64,000 bases of DNA from assembly GCF_004458765.1 (NCBI RefSeq), contig NZ_SPJX01000510.1, positions 124,001 through 188,000 on the forward strand, given 5' to 3'. Below are positions 15,183 to 24,273 of this stretch, in pieces; within the stretch, counting starts at the first letter, position 1; the number at the start of each line of letters is the position of its first letter. This DNA comes from Microvirga pakistanensis. Lineage in GTDB: Bacteria; Pseudomonadota; Alphaproteobacteria; Rhizobiales; Beijerinckiaceae. Under the pieces are notes generated by a model that saw nothing but the letters and a program-made list of their open reading frames with translations, ran no database searches and was not told the origin of the DNA. Position numbers and translations under genes: made by a program.

Positions 15183-17129
15183 TCAGCCCGCCTGCTTCAC
15201 ACGCATGTACCATTCCACCAAGCGTCTCACCTGCCGCTCGGTATAGCCACGCTCCATCATGCGCTGCACGAACTCGCCGTGCTTCTTCTCGGTTTCGCTG
15301 TCCTTCTTCGATCCGAAGCTGATGACCGGCAGAAGCTCCTCGACCTGCGAGAACATGCGCCGCTCGATGACGTCACGGATCTTTTCGTAGCTCGTCCAGG
15401 AAGGATTGCGCCCGTTGTTGCCAGCCCGCGCCCGCAGCGAGAACTTCACCACCTCGTTGCGGAAATCCTTCGGGTTGGCGATTCCTGCCGGCTTTTCGAT
15501 CTTGGTGAGCTCCTGGTTCAGGAGTTCACGGTTGAGAAGCTGGCCGGTATCCGGATCCTTGAAGTCCTGATCCTCGATCCAGGCATCCGCATAGGCAACA
15601 TAGCGGTCGAAGAGATTCTGGCCGTAATCATGGTAGGATTCCAGGTAGGCCTTCTGAATCTCGTGGCCGATGAAGTCGGCATAGCGCGGGGCGAGCTCGC
15701 CTTTGATGAATTCGAGATAGCGCCTTTCCACATCCTGCGGCAGCTGCTCGCGACGGAGCGATTGCTCGAGAACGTACATGAGATGGACCGGATCGGCCGC
15801 CACCTCGATGGTATCGTGGTTGAAGGTCGCCGCCAGAACTTTGAAGGCGAAGCGGGTGGAGATCCCGTCCATGCCCTCGTCGACGCCGGCCGCATCCTTG
15901 TACTCCTGAAGGCTGCGCGCGCGCGGGTCGACCTCGCGCAAGCTCTCGCCGTCATAGACCCGCATCTTGGAATAGAAGTTCGAGTTCTCGTGAGGCCGCA
16001 GCCGCGACAGAACCGAAAATCGGGCGAGCATTTGCAGCGTGGCAGGAGCACACGGGGCCTCCGCCAGCTCGGAGCTCCGGATCAATTTTTCATAGATCTT
16101 CTGCTCCTCGGTGACCCGCAGGCAGTACGGCACCTTGATCACATAAATGCGATCGATGAACGCCTCGTTGTTCTTGTTGGACTTGAAGCTCTGCCACTCC
16201 GCTTCGTTGGAATGCGCCAGGATGATGCCCGTGAACGGAATGGAGCCGATATTTTCCGTCCCGACATAGTTCCCTTCCTGAGTCGCTGTCAGGAGGGGGT
16301 GGAGCATCTTGATCGGCGCCTTGAACATCTCGACAAATTCGAGGATGCCCTGATTAGCGCGGTTGAGACCGCCCGAATAGCTGTACGCATCCGGATCCGC
16401 CTGGGAGAGAGTCTCGAGCTTGCGGATATCGACCTTGCCGACGAGGGAGGAGATATCCTGATTGTTCTCGTCGCCCGGCTCCGTCTTTGCGATTGCGATC
16501 TGGCGTAGCCGCGACGGGTTGATCTTCACCACCCGGAATTTGGAGATGTCCCCGCGAAACTCGTCGAGCCGCTTGATGGCCCAAGGGCTCAGCAGGTTGG
16601 TCAGGCGCCGCCTCGGAATGCCGTACCGCTCTTCCAGCCCCGGCCCCATCTGCTCCGGATCGAACAGAGCCAACGGGCTCTCGAAGACGGGGCTGATCTC
16701 GTCGCCGGCCTTGAGAACGTAGATCGGATGCACCTCCATCAGCGCCTTGAGGCGCTCGGCGAGAGAGGATTTGCCGCCGCCGACGGGGCCAAGGAGGTAA
16801 AGGATCTGCTTGCGCTCCTCCAGCCCCTGAGCGGCGTGACGGAAGAAGCTCACGATCATCTCGATCGTCTCTTCCATGCCGTAGAACTCGGAGAAGGCCG
16901 GATAAACGCGAATGGTCCGGTTCATGAAGATGCGGCCGAGGCGCGCGTCCTTGGACGTGTCGACGAGTTCGGGCTCGCCGATGGCCGCCAGAATTCGCTC
17001 CGGAGCGCTGGCATACATCATGGGGTTGTCGCGGCACCCGTTCAGGTACTCCGCAAGGGACATGTCCGCCTCGCGGCGGTTTTCGTAGGACTTCAGGAAA
17101 CTCGAGAACAGGTCGTCGGAGTGATGCAT
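15183..17129 (-). CDS. prkA: PrkA family serine protein kinase (YeaG-like)
   Basis: An AAA-like ATPase/serine kinase of 648 residues involved in stress and starvation responses in other bacteria. LGPVGGGKSSLAERL near residue 113 is the Walker A motif; the N-terminal AAA part continues through NEAEWQSFKSNKNNEAFIDR, and the C-terminal PrkA domain spans roughly residues 390-648. The ATG at 17127-17129 gives MHHSDDLFSSFLKSYENRR. It heads the leftward triad and perhaps the whole run down to the Gfo/Idh gene at 9255, since all seven genes point the same way without an obvious terminator. A near-EcfG box lies 33 bp upstream. Confidence 0.94.
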   Translation of the reverse strand: MHHSDDLFSSFLKSYENRREADMSLAEYLNGCRDNPMMYASAPERILAAIGEPELVDTSKDARLGRIFMNRTIRVYPAFSEFYGMEETIEMIVSFFRHAAQGLEERKQILYLLGPVGGGKSSLAERLKALMEVHPIYVLKAGDEISPVFESPLALFDPEQMGPGLEERYGIPRRRLTNLLSPWAIKRLDEFRGDISKFRVVKINPSRLRQIAIAKTEPGDENNQDISSLVGKVDIRKLETLSQADPDAYSYSGGLNRANQGILEFVEMFKAPIKMLHPLLTATQEGNYVGTENIGSIPFTGIILAHSNEAEWQSFKSNKNNEAFIDRIYVIKVPYCLRVTEEQKIYEKLIRSSELAEAPCAPATLQMLARFSVLSRLRPHENSNFYSKMRVYDGESLREVDPRARSLQEYKDAAGVDEGMDGISTRFAFKVLAATFNHDTIEVAADPVHLMYVLEQSLRREQLPQDVERRYLEFIKGELAPRYADFIGHEIQKAYLESYHDYGQNLFDRYVAYADAWIEDQDFKDPDTGQLLNRELLNQELTKIEKPAGIANPKDFRNEVVKFSLRARAGNNGRNPSWTSYEKIRDVIERRMFSQVEELLPVISFGSKKDSETEKKHGEFVQRMMERGYTERQVRRLVEWYMRVKQAG

Positions 17130-17161
17130 GGCGCCACCGAATTCAGATCCCTCTCAGAGAT

Positions 17162-17186
17162 AACGATTCTGCACCGCTAAGGTTGC
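17162..17186 (-). promoter_or_regulatory. Possible EcfG-like promoter of the prkA triad (one mismatch)
   Basis: On the minus strand GCAAC (17182-17186), 16 bases and CGTT (17162-17165) differ from the EcfG consensus only at the second base of the -35 element. The box sits 33 bp before the prkA start, a sensible distance. The mismatch makes it provisional. Confidence 0.4.
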
Positions 17187-17575
17187 CCAGACCGGCGGTG
17201 CGATGATGCGTCAGAACGTGCCTATGGCAGCTTCCCCTCTTTGCTGGCAGCTTCCGCGATATGATCACGGCGCTCGGATCTGCGAAGGAGCGCCCGTGAT
17301 GATAGCGAGCCGTCTTTCCCACCTAGCCTCGCGGATTGATGCTGGCACGGCAAGTTAAAGTTTTTATCAAACACCGAATTCTGATGTGCCGCTTTGCCGC
17401 CGGATCTAAAGCAGCTGTATCCGCTCGGCCTGGAAAGACCCTCTTCTTATGGAGGTAGATCGCAAGCCGGCGAATACTAGAAGCACACACCCGATTTTTC
17501 ATGTTATAGTGTCACTGTCAACGGGATCCAGCGCAGTCTCGGCACAGGAGCAGGCTGGAATGGGACCTAGGCTCA
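17187..17575. other. Non-coding spacer between prkA and the divergent adh gene
   Basis: No gene is supported here. The stretch is less GC-rich than its surroundings around 17350-17400 and 17485-17515. It contains no convincing terminator, repeat or RNA motif. Promoters for the two divergent genes lie at its ends. Confidence 0.5.
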
Positions 17576-17603
17576 TTGACGTCACCGCCGCCTAACCTAT
17601 CGT
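17576..17603 (+). promoter_or_regulatory. Possible housekeeping promoter for the alcohol dehydrogenase
   Basis: TTGACG (17576-17581), a 16-bp spacer and TATCGT (17598-17603) resemble a sigma-70 promoter about 75 bp upstream of the GTG start. Confidence 0.4.
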
Positions 17604-17676
17604 TTGGTGCAGCAGAAGGCTGTGACCTGCCCCCGCTGCCGCCTCTCTCAGGCTCATCCCAAAAACGGAGATTCCC

Positions 17677-18741
17677 GTGCTCAAAGCTTTCGGCTACGCC
17701 GCTCAGGACGCCACAACACCGCTTGCTCCGTTCAGCTTCGAACGCCGGGAACCGCGGGAGCGCGATGTTCAGATCGACATTCTCTATTGCGGCGTCTGCC
17801 ACTCGGACCTCCATACCGTTCGTGCCGAGTGGGGAGGCACGCTCTATCCCAGCCTTCCCGGTCACGAAATCGTTGGTCGTGTCACCCGGGTCGGAAGTGG
17901 CGTTCGCAAGTTCAAGGAAGGCGATCTTGTCGGTGTCGGATGCATGGTGGATTCCTGCCGCACCTGCAGCAGCTGCCGCGAGGGCCTGGAGCAGTATTGT
18001 GAGGCCGGTTTCACGGGAACCTATAACGGCCCTGAGCAGGGCACCGGAGCCAACACTTATGGCGGATACTCCGATGTGATCGTCGTTGACGAGGGCTTCG
18101 TCCTCCGCATTCCTGACGGCCTCGATCCTGCGGCGGCGGCCCCTCTGCTCTGCGCCGGGATCACCACCTATTCCCCCCTGCGCCGCTGGCGGGTTCAAGC
18201 GGGCCAAAAGGTCGGCATCGTCGGGCTCGGAGGGTTGGGCCATATGGCCGTCAAGCTCGCCCGCGCCATGGGGGCGCACGTGGTGCTCTTCACCACCTCG
18301 CCCAACAAGCGCGACGACGCGCTGGCCTTGGGCGCGCATGAAGTCGTGGTCTCTCGGGACAAGGAGGCGATGGCGGCCCACCGCAACAGCTTCAATTTCA
18401 TCCTCGATACGGTCGCGGCGCCGCACGACCTCGATTCCTACCTTGTGCTTCTCGCCCGCGACGGCGCGATGGTGCTGGTTGGCGCACCTGCCGAGCCGCA
18501 TCCCGCGACGACGGTGTTCAACCTCATCATGAAGCGCCGCCAACTGGCCGGGTCGCTGATCGGCGGCATCGCCGAGACGCAGGAGATGCTCGACTTCTGC
18601 GCCCAGCACGGGATCACGTCGGAGATCGAGATGATCCCGATCCAGTCCATCAACCAGGCCTATGAGCGCATGCTCAAGAGCGATGTCAAATACCGCTTCG
18701 TGATCGACATGGCCTCGCTGAAGCAGGAAGCGGCGGCTTGA
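17677..18741 (+). CDS. NAD(P)-dependent zinc alcohol dehydrogenase (YahK/CAD-like)
   Basis: A medium-chain dehydrogenase of 354 residues reducing aldehydes or oxidising primary alcohols. GVCHSDLHTVRAEWGG and YPSLPGHEIVGRV carry the catalytic zinc Cys and His-Glu; the structural-zinc lobe is intact as four cysteines in MVDSCRTCSSCREGLEQYC. VGIVGLGGLGHMAVKLA is the coenzyme-binding motif, and the TTSPNKRDDALALGAHEVV stretch fits NADP-preferring YahK/cinnamyl-alcohol-dehydrogenase-like enzymes. The GTG start has GGAG six bases before it. It may detoxify aldehydes, which suits the stress genes nearby. It is followed after 25 bp by the fusion gene. Confidence 0.9.
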   Translation: MLKAFGYAAQDATTPLAPFSFERREPRERDVQIDILYCGVCHSDLHTVRAEWGGTLYPSLPGHEIVGRVTRVGSGVRKFKEGDLVGVGCMVDSCRTCSSCREGLEQYCEAGFTGTYNGPEQGTGANTYGGYSDVIVVDEGFVLRIPDGLDPAAAAPLLCAGITTYSPLRRWRVQAGQKVGIVGLGGLGHMAVKLARAMGAHVVLFTTSPNKRDDALALGAHEVVVSRDKEAMAAHRNSFNFILDTVAAPHDLDSYLVLLARDGAMVLVGAPAEPHPATTVFNLIMKRRQLAGSLIGGIAETQEMLDFCAQHGITSEIEMIPIQSINQAYERMLKSDVKYRFVIDMASLKQEAAA

Positions 18742-18766
18742 TCGACCGGCGCCCGGACGGCATCCG

Positions 18767-20560
18767 ATGTTGGTCTTTGGCGATGTGGAATGCATCGAGA
18801 CGGTGCGCGACAAGCAGGACTCGATCCTGGCCCATCTCGACAGGATGAGCGCCTTGCCGCCCGGCGGCGAGCGGCATGCGGCCCTGGTCGCCGCCTTCAT
18901 CGGCACGAGCGAGCTGGTCCAGGCCGTCATCGATGCCGACTTCGAGGCACGTGGGCTCGACACCCTTTCAGCCGTCCACGCCAAGGGCATCGAGTGCCTG
19001 TCCCTTCTGGCGCACGGCATCGTGCAATCCTGGCAGAGCGGCTTTTCGCAGGCCGCCCTGCCGGAAGTCTTCAGGGACGAACTGCTGAGCTTCGATTCCA
19101 GCCTGACGATACGGACCAAACAGGCGGAGGGTTACGCGTTCTACGCCCTGTACCCGGAAAGCTATGTGGAGGCAGCCGTACGCTCCGGCCTCGGCACGAA
19201 TACGCAGGTCATCGGCATTCGCAGCATCGGCGCGGGCCTGAGCGCCCTCGTCGCCGCGGCCCTGGGCGCCCGCGCCGCCTTGACCCTGCGTCCGGTCGGC
19301 CATCCTTTCCGGCGGGAGGTCGACGTCGACTCCGAGGTCACCGCGATGCTGACGCAGGATCCGGACGCAGCCTTCGCCGTCGTGGATGAGGGCCCCGGCC
19401 TGTCCGGCAGCTCGTTCGGCGCGGTTGCGGACTGGCTTGAGGCGGCCGGGGTCTCCCGGCAGCGTATCCATTTCTTCCCGAGCCACGCGGGACCGCTGGG
19501 CCCGCAGGCGAGGCCCGAACATCGCGAACGCTGGGACGGCGCGCCGCGCCATGTGGTCGGCATGGACCAGCTGCTCTGCCATGAAGATCACCCGCATCTC
19601 AGACGCTGGGTAGAGGGGCTTGTCGGTCCTTTGAAGGGGAGTTTCCGGGACATCTCCGGCGGGGCGTGGCGTGAACTGCGGTACCGGAACCGTTCGACTT
19701 GGCCTGCCGCGAATATCCAGCAGGAGCGCCGGAAGTTTCTGGCACGCACCGAGGGTGGAATCTGGCTCGTCAAGTTTGCCGGACTCGGCGACATCGGCCT
19801 GGAGAAGCATGCGCTGGCCCGGCGATTGTATGAAGCGGGCTTCACACCCGAAGTCGCGGGCCGTTGCCACGGCTTCCTTGTCGAGCGCTGGCACGAGCAA
19901 GCGCATTCCCTCGACCGGCACCCGATCGCCCGGGATCGGCTCGTGAGACGCATTGGAGCCTATCTCGGTTTCCGGGCGCGGCATTTGCCGGCCCGGTCGC
20001 GTCAGGGAGCATCGCTGATCGGGCTTCGCGACATGGCCCTCCATAACGTCAAGCAAGCCTTGGGAGAGCCGGCCCGCGCCGCTCTGGCTCCCCTCCTGCA
20101 GAATGCGACCACCCTTTCCGGCACCGTGAACCGGGTTCTGACCGACAACCGCATGCAGGCCCGGGAATGGATCCTGGTCGATGGTAAGATGATCAAAACC
20201 GACGCGCTCGATCATTGCGCCGCGCATGATCTGGTCGGCTGCCAGGACATCACGTGGGACATTGCCGGAGCGGCCGTCGAGTTCGGCCTGTCGGATCGGC
20301 GGACCAGAGACCTCTGCGCAGTCGTTCAGGAAGAGAGCGCCCGCCCAGTTTCCCTTGCTCTCCTCTCGTTCATGCTCCCCTGCTATCTCGCCTTCCAGCT
20401 TGGCGCCCATGACATGGCGGCGGATGCCCTCAAGGGGACCGAAGAGGAAGATCGGCTGCGCCTTGCCGCTCATAACTATGGTGCCCTGCTGCAGAGCTAT
20501 CTCGACCATCCGCATCGACTCGGCTTCGACGAGGAACAAGACAAGGATCCTGCCAGTTAA
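18767..20560 (+). CDS. Predicted phosphoribosyltransferase-like / aminoglycoside-kinase-like fusion protein
   Basis: I do not recognise this 597-residue protein as a named family. Residues about 140-235 look like a type I phosphoribosyltransferase fold: VIGIRSIGAGLSALVAAALG, then FAVVDEGPGLSGSSF, where acidic residues followed by G-x-SGSS resemble a PRPP-binding loop. Residues about 325-510 look like an aminoglycoside phosphotransferase-type kinase: GIWLVKFAGLGDIGLEKHAL gives a Lys/Glu pair, LTDNRMQAREWIL stands near the catalytic-loop position, and DITWDIAGAA resembles the D-x-D/DLA end motif. The N-terminal 135 residues are unassigned. It is probably cytosolic. All domain calls come from motif reading. 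It may be co-transcribed with the upstream dehydrogenase. Confidence 0.6.
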   Translation: MLVFGDVECIETVRDKQDSILAHLDRMSALPPGGERHAALVAAFIGTSELVQAVIDADFEARGLDTLSAVHAKGIECLSLLAHGIVQSWQSGFSQAALPEVFRDELLSFDSSLTIRTKQAEGYAFYALYPESYVEAAVRSGLGTNTQVIGIRSIGAGLSALVAAALGARAALTLRPVGHPFRREVDVDSEVTAMLTQDPDAAFAVVDEGPGLSGSSFGAVADWLEAAGVSRQRIHFFPSHAGPLGPQARPEHRERWDGAPRHVVGMDQLLCHEDHPHLRRWVEGLVGPLKGSFRDISGGAWRELRYRNRSTWPAANIQQERRKFLARTEGGIWLVKFAGLGDIGLEKHALARRLYEAGFTPEVAGRCHGFLVERWHEQAHSLDRHPIARDRLVRRIGAYLGFRARHLPARSRQGASLIGLRDMALHNVKQALGEPARAALAPLLQNATTLSGTVNRVLTDNRMQAREWILVDGKMIKTDALDHCAAHDLVGCQDITWDIAGAAVEFGLSDRRTRDLCAVVQEESARPVSLALLSFMLPCYLAFQLGAHDMAADALKGTEEEDRLRLAAHNYGALLQSYLDHPHRLGFDEEQDKDPAS

Positions 20561-20614
20561 CGGCCAAGGCAGACGGCTCACATCCCCGCCTTAGCGGCAG
20601 TAGACGGCGCAGGC

Positions 20615-21478
20615 ATGCTTTCCGAAACAGGGCGACTTCTCAAGGCGGCGTTCGAGGGATGGTGGAACGACCGCGCCATGAGCCTTGGGGCTTCGATTGC
20701 TTTCTTCACGGTCTTTTCCCTGGCGCCGATGCTGCTCGCGGCCATCGCCGTGGCGGGACTGGCCTTTGGCCGGGAGGCCGCGCAGGGCGCCATCGTGTCC
20801 GAGCTCGGCGGGATGATCGGACAGAACGAGGCCTCCACCCTGGAGGCGATGATCGCCAGCGCCAGCAACGTGGGATCAGGCATTATCGGCTCAGCCGTCG
20901 GCATCGTCACCTTCCTGCTGCTGGTCACGGGTGCCGTCATCGAGTTGCAGGACAATTTGAACATCATCTGGAAGGCGAAGATGCCGGAAGGCTCCGGCCT
21001 AATCAATTTCCTGCAGACCCGGCTCATCAGCCTCACCCTCGTCCTTGGGATCGGCTTTCTCCTCCTCGTCTCTTTGATCATCGACGCCGGACTGTCCGCG
21101 GTCAGCGTCTATATCGAGCCCAGCTTCTCCGGCGCGACGATGATCCTGCGCTTTCTCAACAGCCTCGTCGCCTTCGTGATCGCCGTCCTGCTCTTCGCCA
21201 TGATCTTCAAATTGCTGCCGAACGTGGACATCACCTGGGGCGACGTATGGACCGGGTCTCTGGTCACGGCTCTGCTGTTCACATTCGGCAAGTTCCTGAT
21301 CGGGTACTATCTCGGCAAGAGCAATATCGCCTCGAGCTATGGGGCAGCGGCCTCCATCATCACGATTCTGCTCTGGATCTACTACTCGTCGCTCATCCTG
21401 CTGTTCGGCGCCGAATTCACGAAGGTGTATGCGGAAAGGCACGGAAGCCAAAGCGCCGAGGGCAGACATCACGCCTGA
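20615..21478 (+). CDS. YihY/virulence factor BrkB family membrane protein
   Basis: An inner-membrane protein of 287 residues with about six transmembrane segments. MSLGASIAFFTVFSLAPMLL is the characteristic first segment of the family, and a Gly-rich cytosolic loop and a FGKFLIGYYLGKSNIASSYG stretch near residue 230 are also typical. A final helix, IITILLWIYYSSLILLFGAE, precedes a short charged tail. The family was once annotated as ribonuclease BN in error; its transport or structural role is not established. It lies 54 bp after the fusion gene and ends at a strong terminator. Confidence 0.9.
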   Translation: MLSETGRLLKAAFEGWWNDRAMSLGASIAFFTVFSLAPMLLAAIAVAGLAFGREAAQGAIVSELGGMIGQNEASTLEAMIASASNVGSGIIGSAVGIVTFLLLVTGAVIELQDNLNIIWKAKMPEGSGLINFLQTRLISLTLVLGIGFLLLVSLIIDAGLSAVSVYIEPSFSGATMILRFLNSLVAFVIAVLLFAMIFKLLPNVDITWGDVWTGSLVTALLFTFGKFLIGYYLGKSNIASSYGAAASIITILLWIYYSSLILLFGAEFTKVYAERHGSQSAEGRHHA

Positions 21479-21507
21479 AAACGAGCCGGTCCGATCCGGC
21501 TCGTTTC
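21479..21507. terminator. Bidirectional terminator between yihY-like gene and catalase
   Basis: A perfect 10-bp stem (21480-21489 with 21496-21505) with a six-base loop, A residues on the left and TT on the right, between two convergent genes. Confidence 0.8.
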
Positions 21508-21520
21508 CGTCGAACGTTCC

Positions 21521-23257
21521 CTACTCCGCCGCCTGACGGGTCGCCGGCTCGGTCGGCACATTGCGCATGCCGCCCAGGACCTCCTCGGCGGAGGCCTTGT
21601 AGTTCTTGACGGAGCTCGTCCACTGACCCCAGACGGTCGGGTCGATCTTGTCGCCGTTGTTGCCGAGGTTCTGGAGCCGGCGCTTGTCCTCGTCGGTCAG
21701 CACCTGCTTCGGCAACGGCGGAAGGTGGCGAACGTCGTCGGCCGTGATGCCGATCATCTGCCCGACACGGGTCCCGTAATCGTCATGCACCAGCAGCAGG
21801 TGCCACACCATCCGCTCCTGCACGTCCCGCTCGCACTGGCCGAGCAGCGTGCCCATGTTGAGCACCAGGTCGTCGCGCTCCCAATCCATCATGGTGCAGT
21901 AGCGCCCGCGTGCATGAATATAGTCATTGCGGCGCTCGATCACGCTGCGGGTCAGGCGTCCGCGGATCTCGGGAGGATTGTTCGGCTCCTCGCGCGGCGA
22001 CTCGTGCAGGCCGTTGTGAATCGAAGGCTCGAAGTTCACATGCGGGTTCTGGCCCGGTGCGAGATCACGACCGAACGACATCTGGCCGCCATTCAGGTTC
22101 GTGGCAACCTTGGCGTTCTTGGCTTGGTTGACAGGCAGCTGGAGATAATTGGTGCCGACGCGGTAGCGCTGGGTGTCCGAGTAGGAGAAGGTGCGCCCGA
22201 CCAGCATCTTGTCGTCCGAGAAGTCGAGACCGTCCACCAGGACACCCGTCCCCATGGCGATCTGCTCGTTCTCGTTGAAGTGATCCTGGACGTTGCGGTT
22301 GAGCGTCATCACGCCGACGTGTCGGAGCGGAAAATCCTTTTCCGGCCAGATCTTGGTATCGTCCAGCGGATCCCAATCCAGCTCCGGGTGATCATGATCT
22401 TCCATGATCTGCACATAGACGTCCCATTGCGGATACTCGCCACGCTCGATGGCCTCGTAGAGATCCTTGGAAGCGGAGCCGAGATCCTGCCCCTGAACCT
22501 TGGCAGCCTCTTCGGCGGTCAGGCTCGCCAGGCCGCAACGCGGATGGAAATGGTACTTCACCAGCACCGTGTCGCCCTGCGCGTTGACCATCTTGTAAGT
22601 GTTGACGCCGAAGCCCTCCATGTGCCGATAGCTCGCCGGAATGCCGCGCGGACTGAACAGGTGCGTCAGCATGTGCATGGATTCCGGCGTCTGACTCATG
22701 AAGTCGAAGATCCGGTTCGGCTCCTGGCGGAATGTGACGGGATCGGGCTTGAGGGAATGAATGACATCCGGGAACTTGATCGCATCGCGGATGAAGAAAA
22801 CGGCCAAGTTGTTGCCCACCAGGTCCCAGTTGCCGTCCTCCGTGTAGAACTTCACGGCAAAGCCGCGCGGATCGCGCGCCACCTCGGAGGAATCGCGGCC
22901 GCCGATCACGGTCGAGAAGCGGATCGCGAGCGGCGTCTTCTTGCCGGCCTCCTGAAACAGCTTGGCGCGAGTGTATTTGGACGCAGGCTCATCGCCGATC
23001 TTGCCGGTGGCTTCGAACTCTCCGTAGCATACGAAGCCCCGGGCATGGACCACACGCTCCGGAATCCGCTCGCGGTCGAAATGCGTGATCTTCTCGAGGA
23101 ACTGGTAATTTTCCAACGTCGCCGGACCACGTGAGCCGACCGTACGCTGCGATTGGTTGTTGGTGATGGGATGACCCTGCCGGTTCGTGAGAACCTGGTC
23201 GGATGCCTCCGATGCCGAGGATTTGCCGGGTGTGGGTTCTTTGGGGCTTTTAGCCAT
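21521..23257 (-). CDS. Heme catalase
   Basis: Breaks down hydrogen peroxide to water and oxygen. The 578-residue chain is somewhat longer than the usual small-subunit catalase, with about 75 extra C-terminal residues. RVVHARGFVCYGEFE holds the catalytic His, DLVGNNLAVFF the catalytic Asn, and RTFSYSDTQRYRVGTNYLQ the proximal heme-ligand Tyr. The ATG at 23255-23257, with GGGAG seven bases before it, gives MAKSPKEPTPGKSSASEASD; no export signal is seen, so it is cytosolic. A weak EcfG-like box lies upstream, which would agree with stress control of catalases in related bacteria. Confidence 0.95.
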   Translation of the reverse strand: MAKSPKEPTPGKSSASEASDQVLTNRQGHPITNNQSQRTVGSRGPATLENYQFLEKITHFDRERIPERVVHARGFVCYGEFEATGKIGDEPASKYTRAKLFQEAGKKTPLAIRFSTVIGGRDSSEVARDPRGFAVKFYTEDGNWDLVGNNLAVFFIRDAIKFPDVIHSLKPDPVTFRQEPNRIFDFMSQTPESMHMLTHLFSPRGIPASYRHMEGFGVNTYKMVNAQGDTVLVKYHFHPRCGLASLTAEEAAKVQGQDLGSASKDLYEAIERGEYPQWDVYVQIMEDHDHPELDWDPLDDTKIWPEKDFPLRHVGVMTLNRNVQDHFNENEQIAMGTGVLVDGLDFSDDKMLVGRTFSYSDTQRYRVGTNYLQLPVNQAKNAKVATNLNGGQMSFGRDLAPGQNPHVNFEPSIHNGLHESPREEPNNPPEIRGRLTRSVIERRNDYIHARGRYCTMMDWERDDLVLNMGTLLGQCERDVQERMVWHLLLVHDDYGTRVGQMIGITADDVRHLPPLPKQVLTDEDKRRLQNLGNNGDKIDPTVWGQWTSSVKNYKASAEEVLGGMRNVPTEPATRQAAE

Positions 23258-23300
23258 CTGGTGCTCCCTTCCTGATGCGGCGATTGGCCGGCTCCGAGCC

Positions 23301-23326
23301 AACACTCGACGACACCACGAGGTTCG
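23301..23326 (-). promoter_or_regulatory. Weak EcfG-like box upstream of catalase
   Basis: On the minus strand CGAAC (23322-23326), 17 bases and TGTT (23301-23304) match the EcfG consensus except for the first base of each element. Its position, 44 bp before the catalase ATG, is suitable. Two mismatches make it only suggestive. Confidence 0.25.
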
Positions 23327-23412
23327 CGGCGTTGTTCAGATGCGGCGAAAGGGATTACCTGATGCAGGCCTCACGAAAGGGAATAGACCGGAAGCAATTG
23401 CAACAATCTCCG

Positions 23413-23712
23413 TCAGGTGAAAATGCGTTCGCCCTGCTCGTCGATGATCTGCTTGCCCTTGACGATGGCGAAGGCCACCGCGTCATCCTTGCTTGCATGC
23501 GTCTCGGCGCGCACGAAACGATGCTCCTTCACGCCCGCTTCGGAGTCTTTCTCGATCACTCCGGCGGTCTGATACTGCCCCTTCGATGCATAAGGCGCGG
23601 GCCGGATGCGAAACCCCTTGTACTCGACCGCGTCAGCAACGACCTCGCTGGCCCTGTCCCGTTCACCCGCCCCCGAAAAACGCGCCCAAAGATCTTTCAA
23701 GAAGGAAGCCAT
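23413..23712 (-). CDS. HlyU family protein
   Basis: A 99-residue protein matching the HlyU family, first described as a transcriptional activator of hemolysin in Vibrio. The conserved core reads YKGFRIRPAPYASKGQYQTA, then GVKEHRFVRAETHASKDDAV and a C-terminal GKQIIDEQGERIF. The start MASFLKDLWARFSGAGERDR at 23710-23712 is typical; the open frame upstream of it is not. Alphaproteobacterial members are small stand-alone proteins of unknown target. No membrane segment is present. It lies 155 bp upstream of the catalase in the same direction. Confidence 0.82.
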   Translation of the reverse strand: MASFLKDLWARFSGAGERDRASEVVADAVEYKGFRIRPAPYASKGQYQTAGVIEKDSEAGVKEHRFVRAETHASKDDAVAFAIVKGKQIIDEQGERIFT

Positions 23713-23915
23713 GACACCACCGGAAACAGAGTTGTGATTCGCTGGAGCCAGCATATCCCCGGACATGCTCAAAGGGTCAACCCTGTTGCATTCGATCACA
23801 AGTCACTGATCCGAGCCGGAATTCCGGCGTCGCGTCTTGACGGCGCCGCTCTTCACGGGAACGCTTGTGCAGGAGGAGGGCTCGTTCGGGCCCGACAGAG
23901 CACAGGGATTCCACC

Positions 23916-24269
23916 ATGAAGCGTCCTCTGTTCGTCTTATCGTTGACCGGCGGCCTGTTGACCGGCGGCTTCGCCCTCGCCCACCATGGCTGGGGCAGCT
24001 ACGACGCAGCCAGACCGATTTCCATCACGAGCGCAGTTCAACAGGCCAATTGGCAGAACCCGCATGTGACCGTCGCCGTCAGGCATGGGAACGAGAACTG
24101 GGAGGCGGTTCTGGCGCCCCCCTTCCGCATGAACGCCCGCGGGCTGGACCCCGACATGATCAAGCCCGGTACTCGGGTCACCCTCGAAGGCTATCCCTCG
24201 ACCCGGGTCGAGGGCGAAATGCGAGCAGAGAGAATTGTCGTCGGCGGCAAGACGTTCGAACTGCGCTAG
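23916..24269 (+). CDS. DUF6152-like periplasmic protein
   Basis: A small exported protein of 117 residues. MKRPLFVLSLTGGLLTGGFA is a Sec signal peptide, with cleavage likely just after ALA, before HHGWGSYDAARPIS. The HHGW-x-x-YD motif followed by a small beta-rich domain (NPHVTVAVRHGNENWEAVL, GTRVTLEGYPS, MRAERIVVGGKTFELR) is what I know as the DUF6152 family. Function unknown. It is 4 bp from the downstream membrane-protein gene, and the two probably form one unit. The ATG at 23916 has AGGG upstream. Confidence 0.78.
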   Translation: MKRPLFVLSLTGGLLTGGFALAHHGWGSYDAARPISITSAVQQANWQNPHVTVAVRHGNENWEAVLAPPFRMNARGLDPDMIKPGTRVTLEGYPSTRVEGEMRAERIVVGGKTFELR

Positions 24270-24273
24270 CGTC

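Noticed and set aside
23858..23886. Possible EcfG box before the DUF6152-like gene
   Set aside because: GGAAC and CGTT are separated by 20 bases, outside the 16-17 range.
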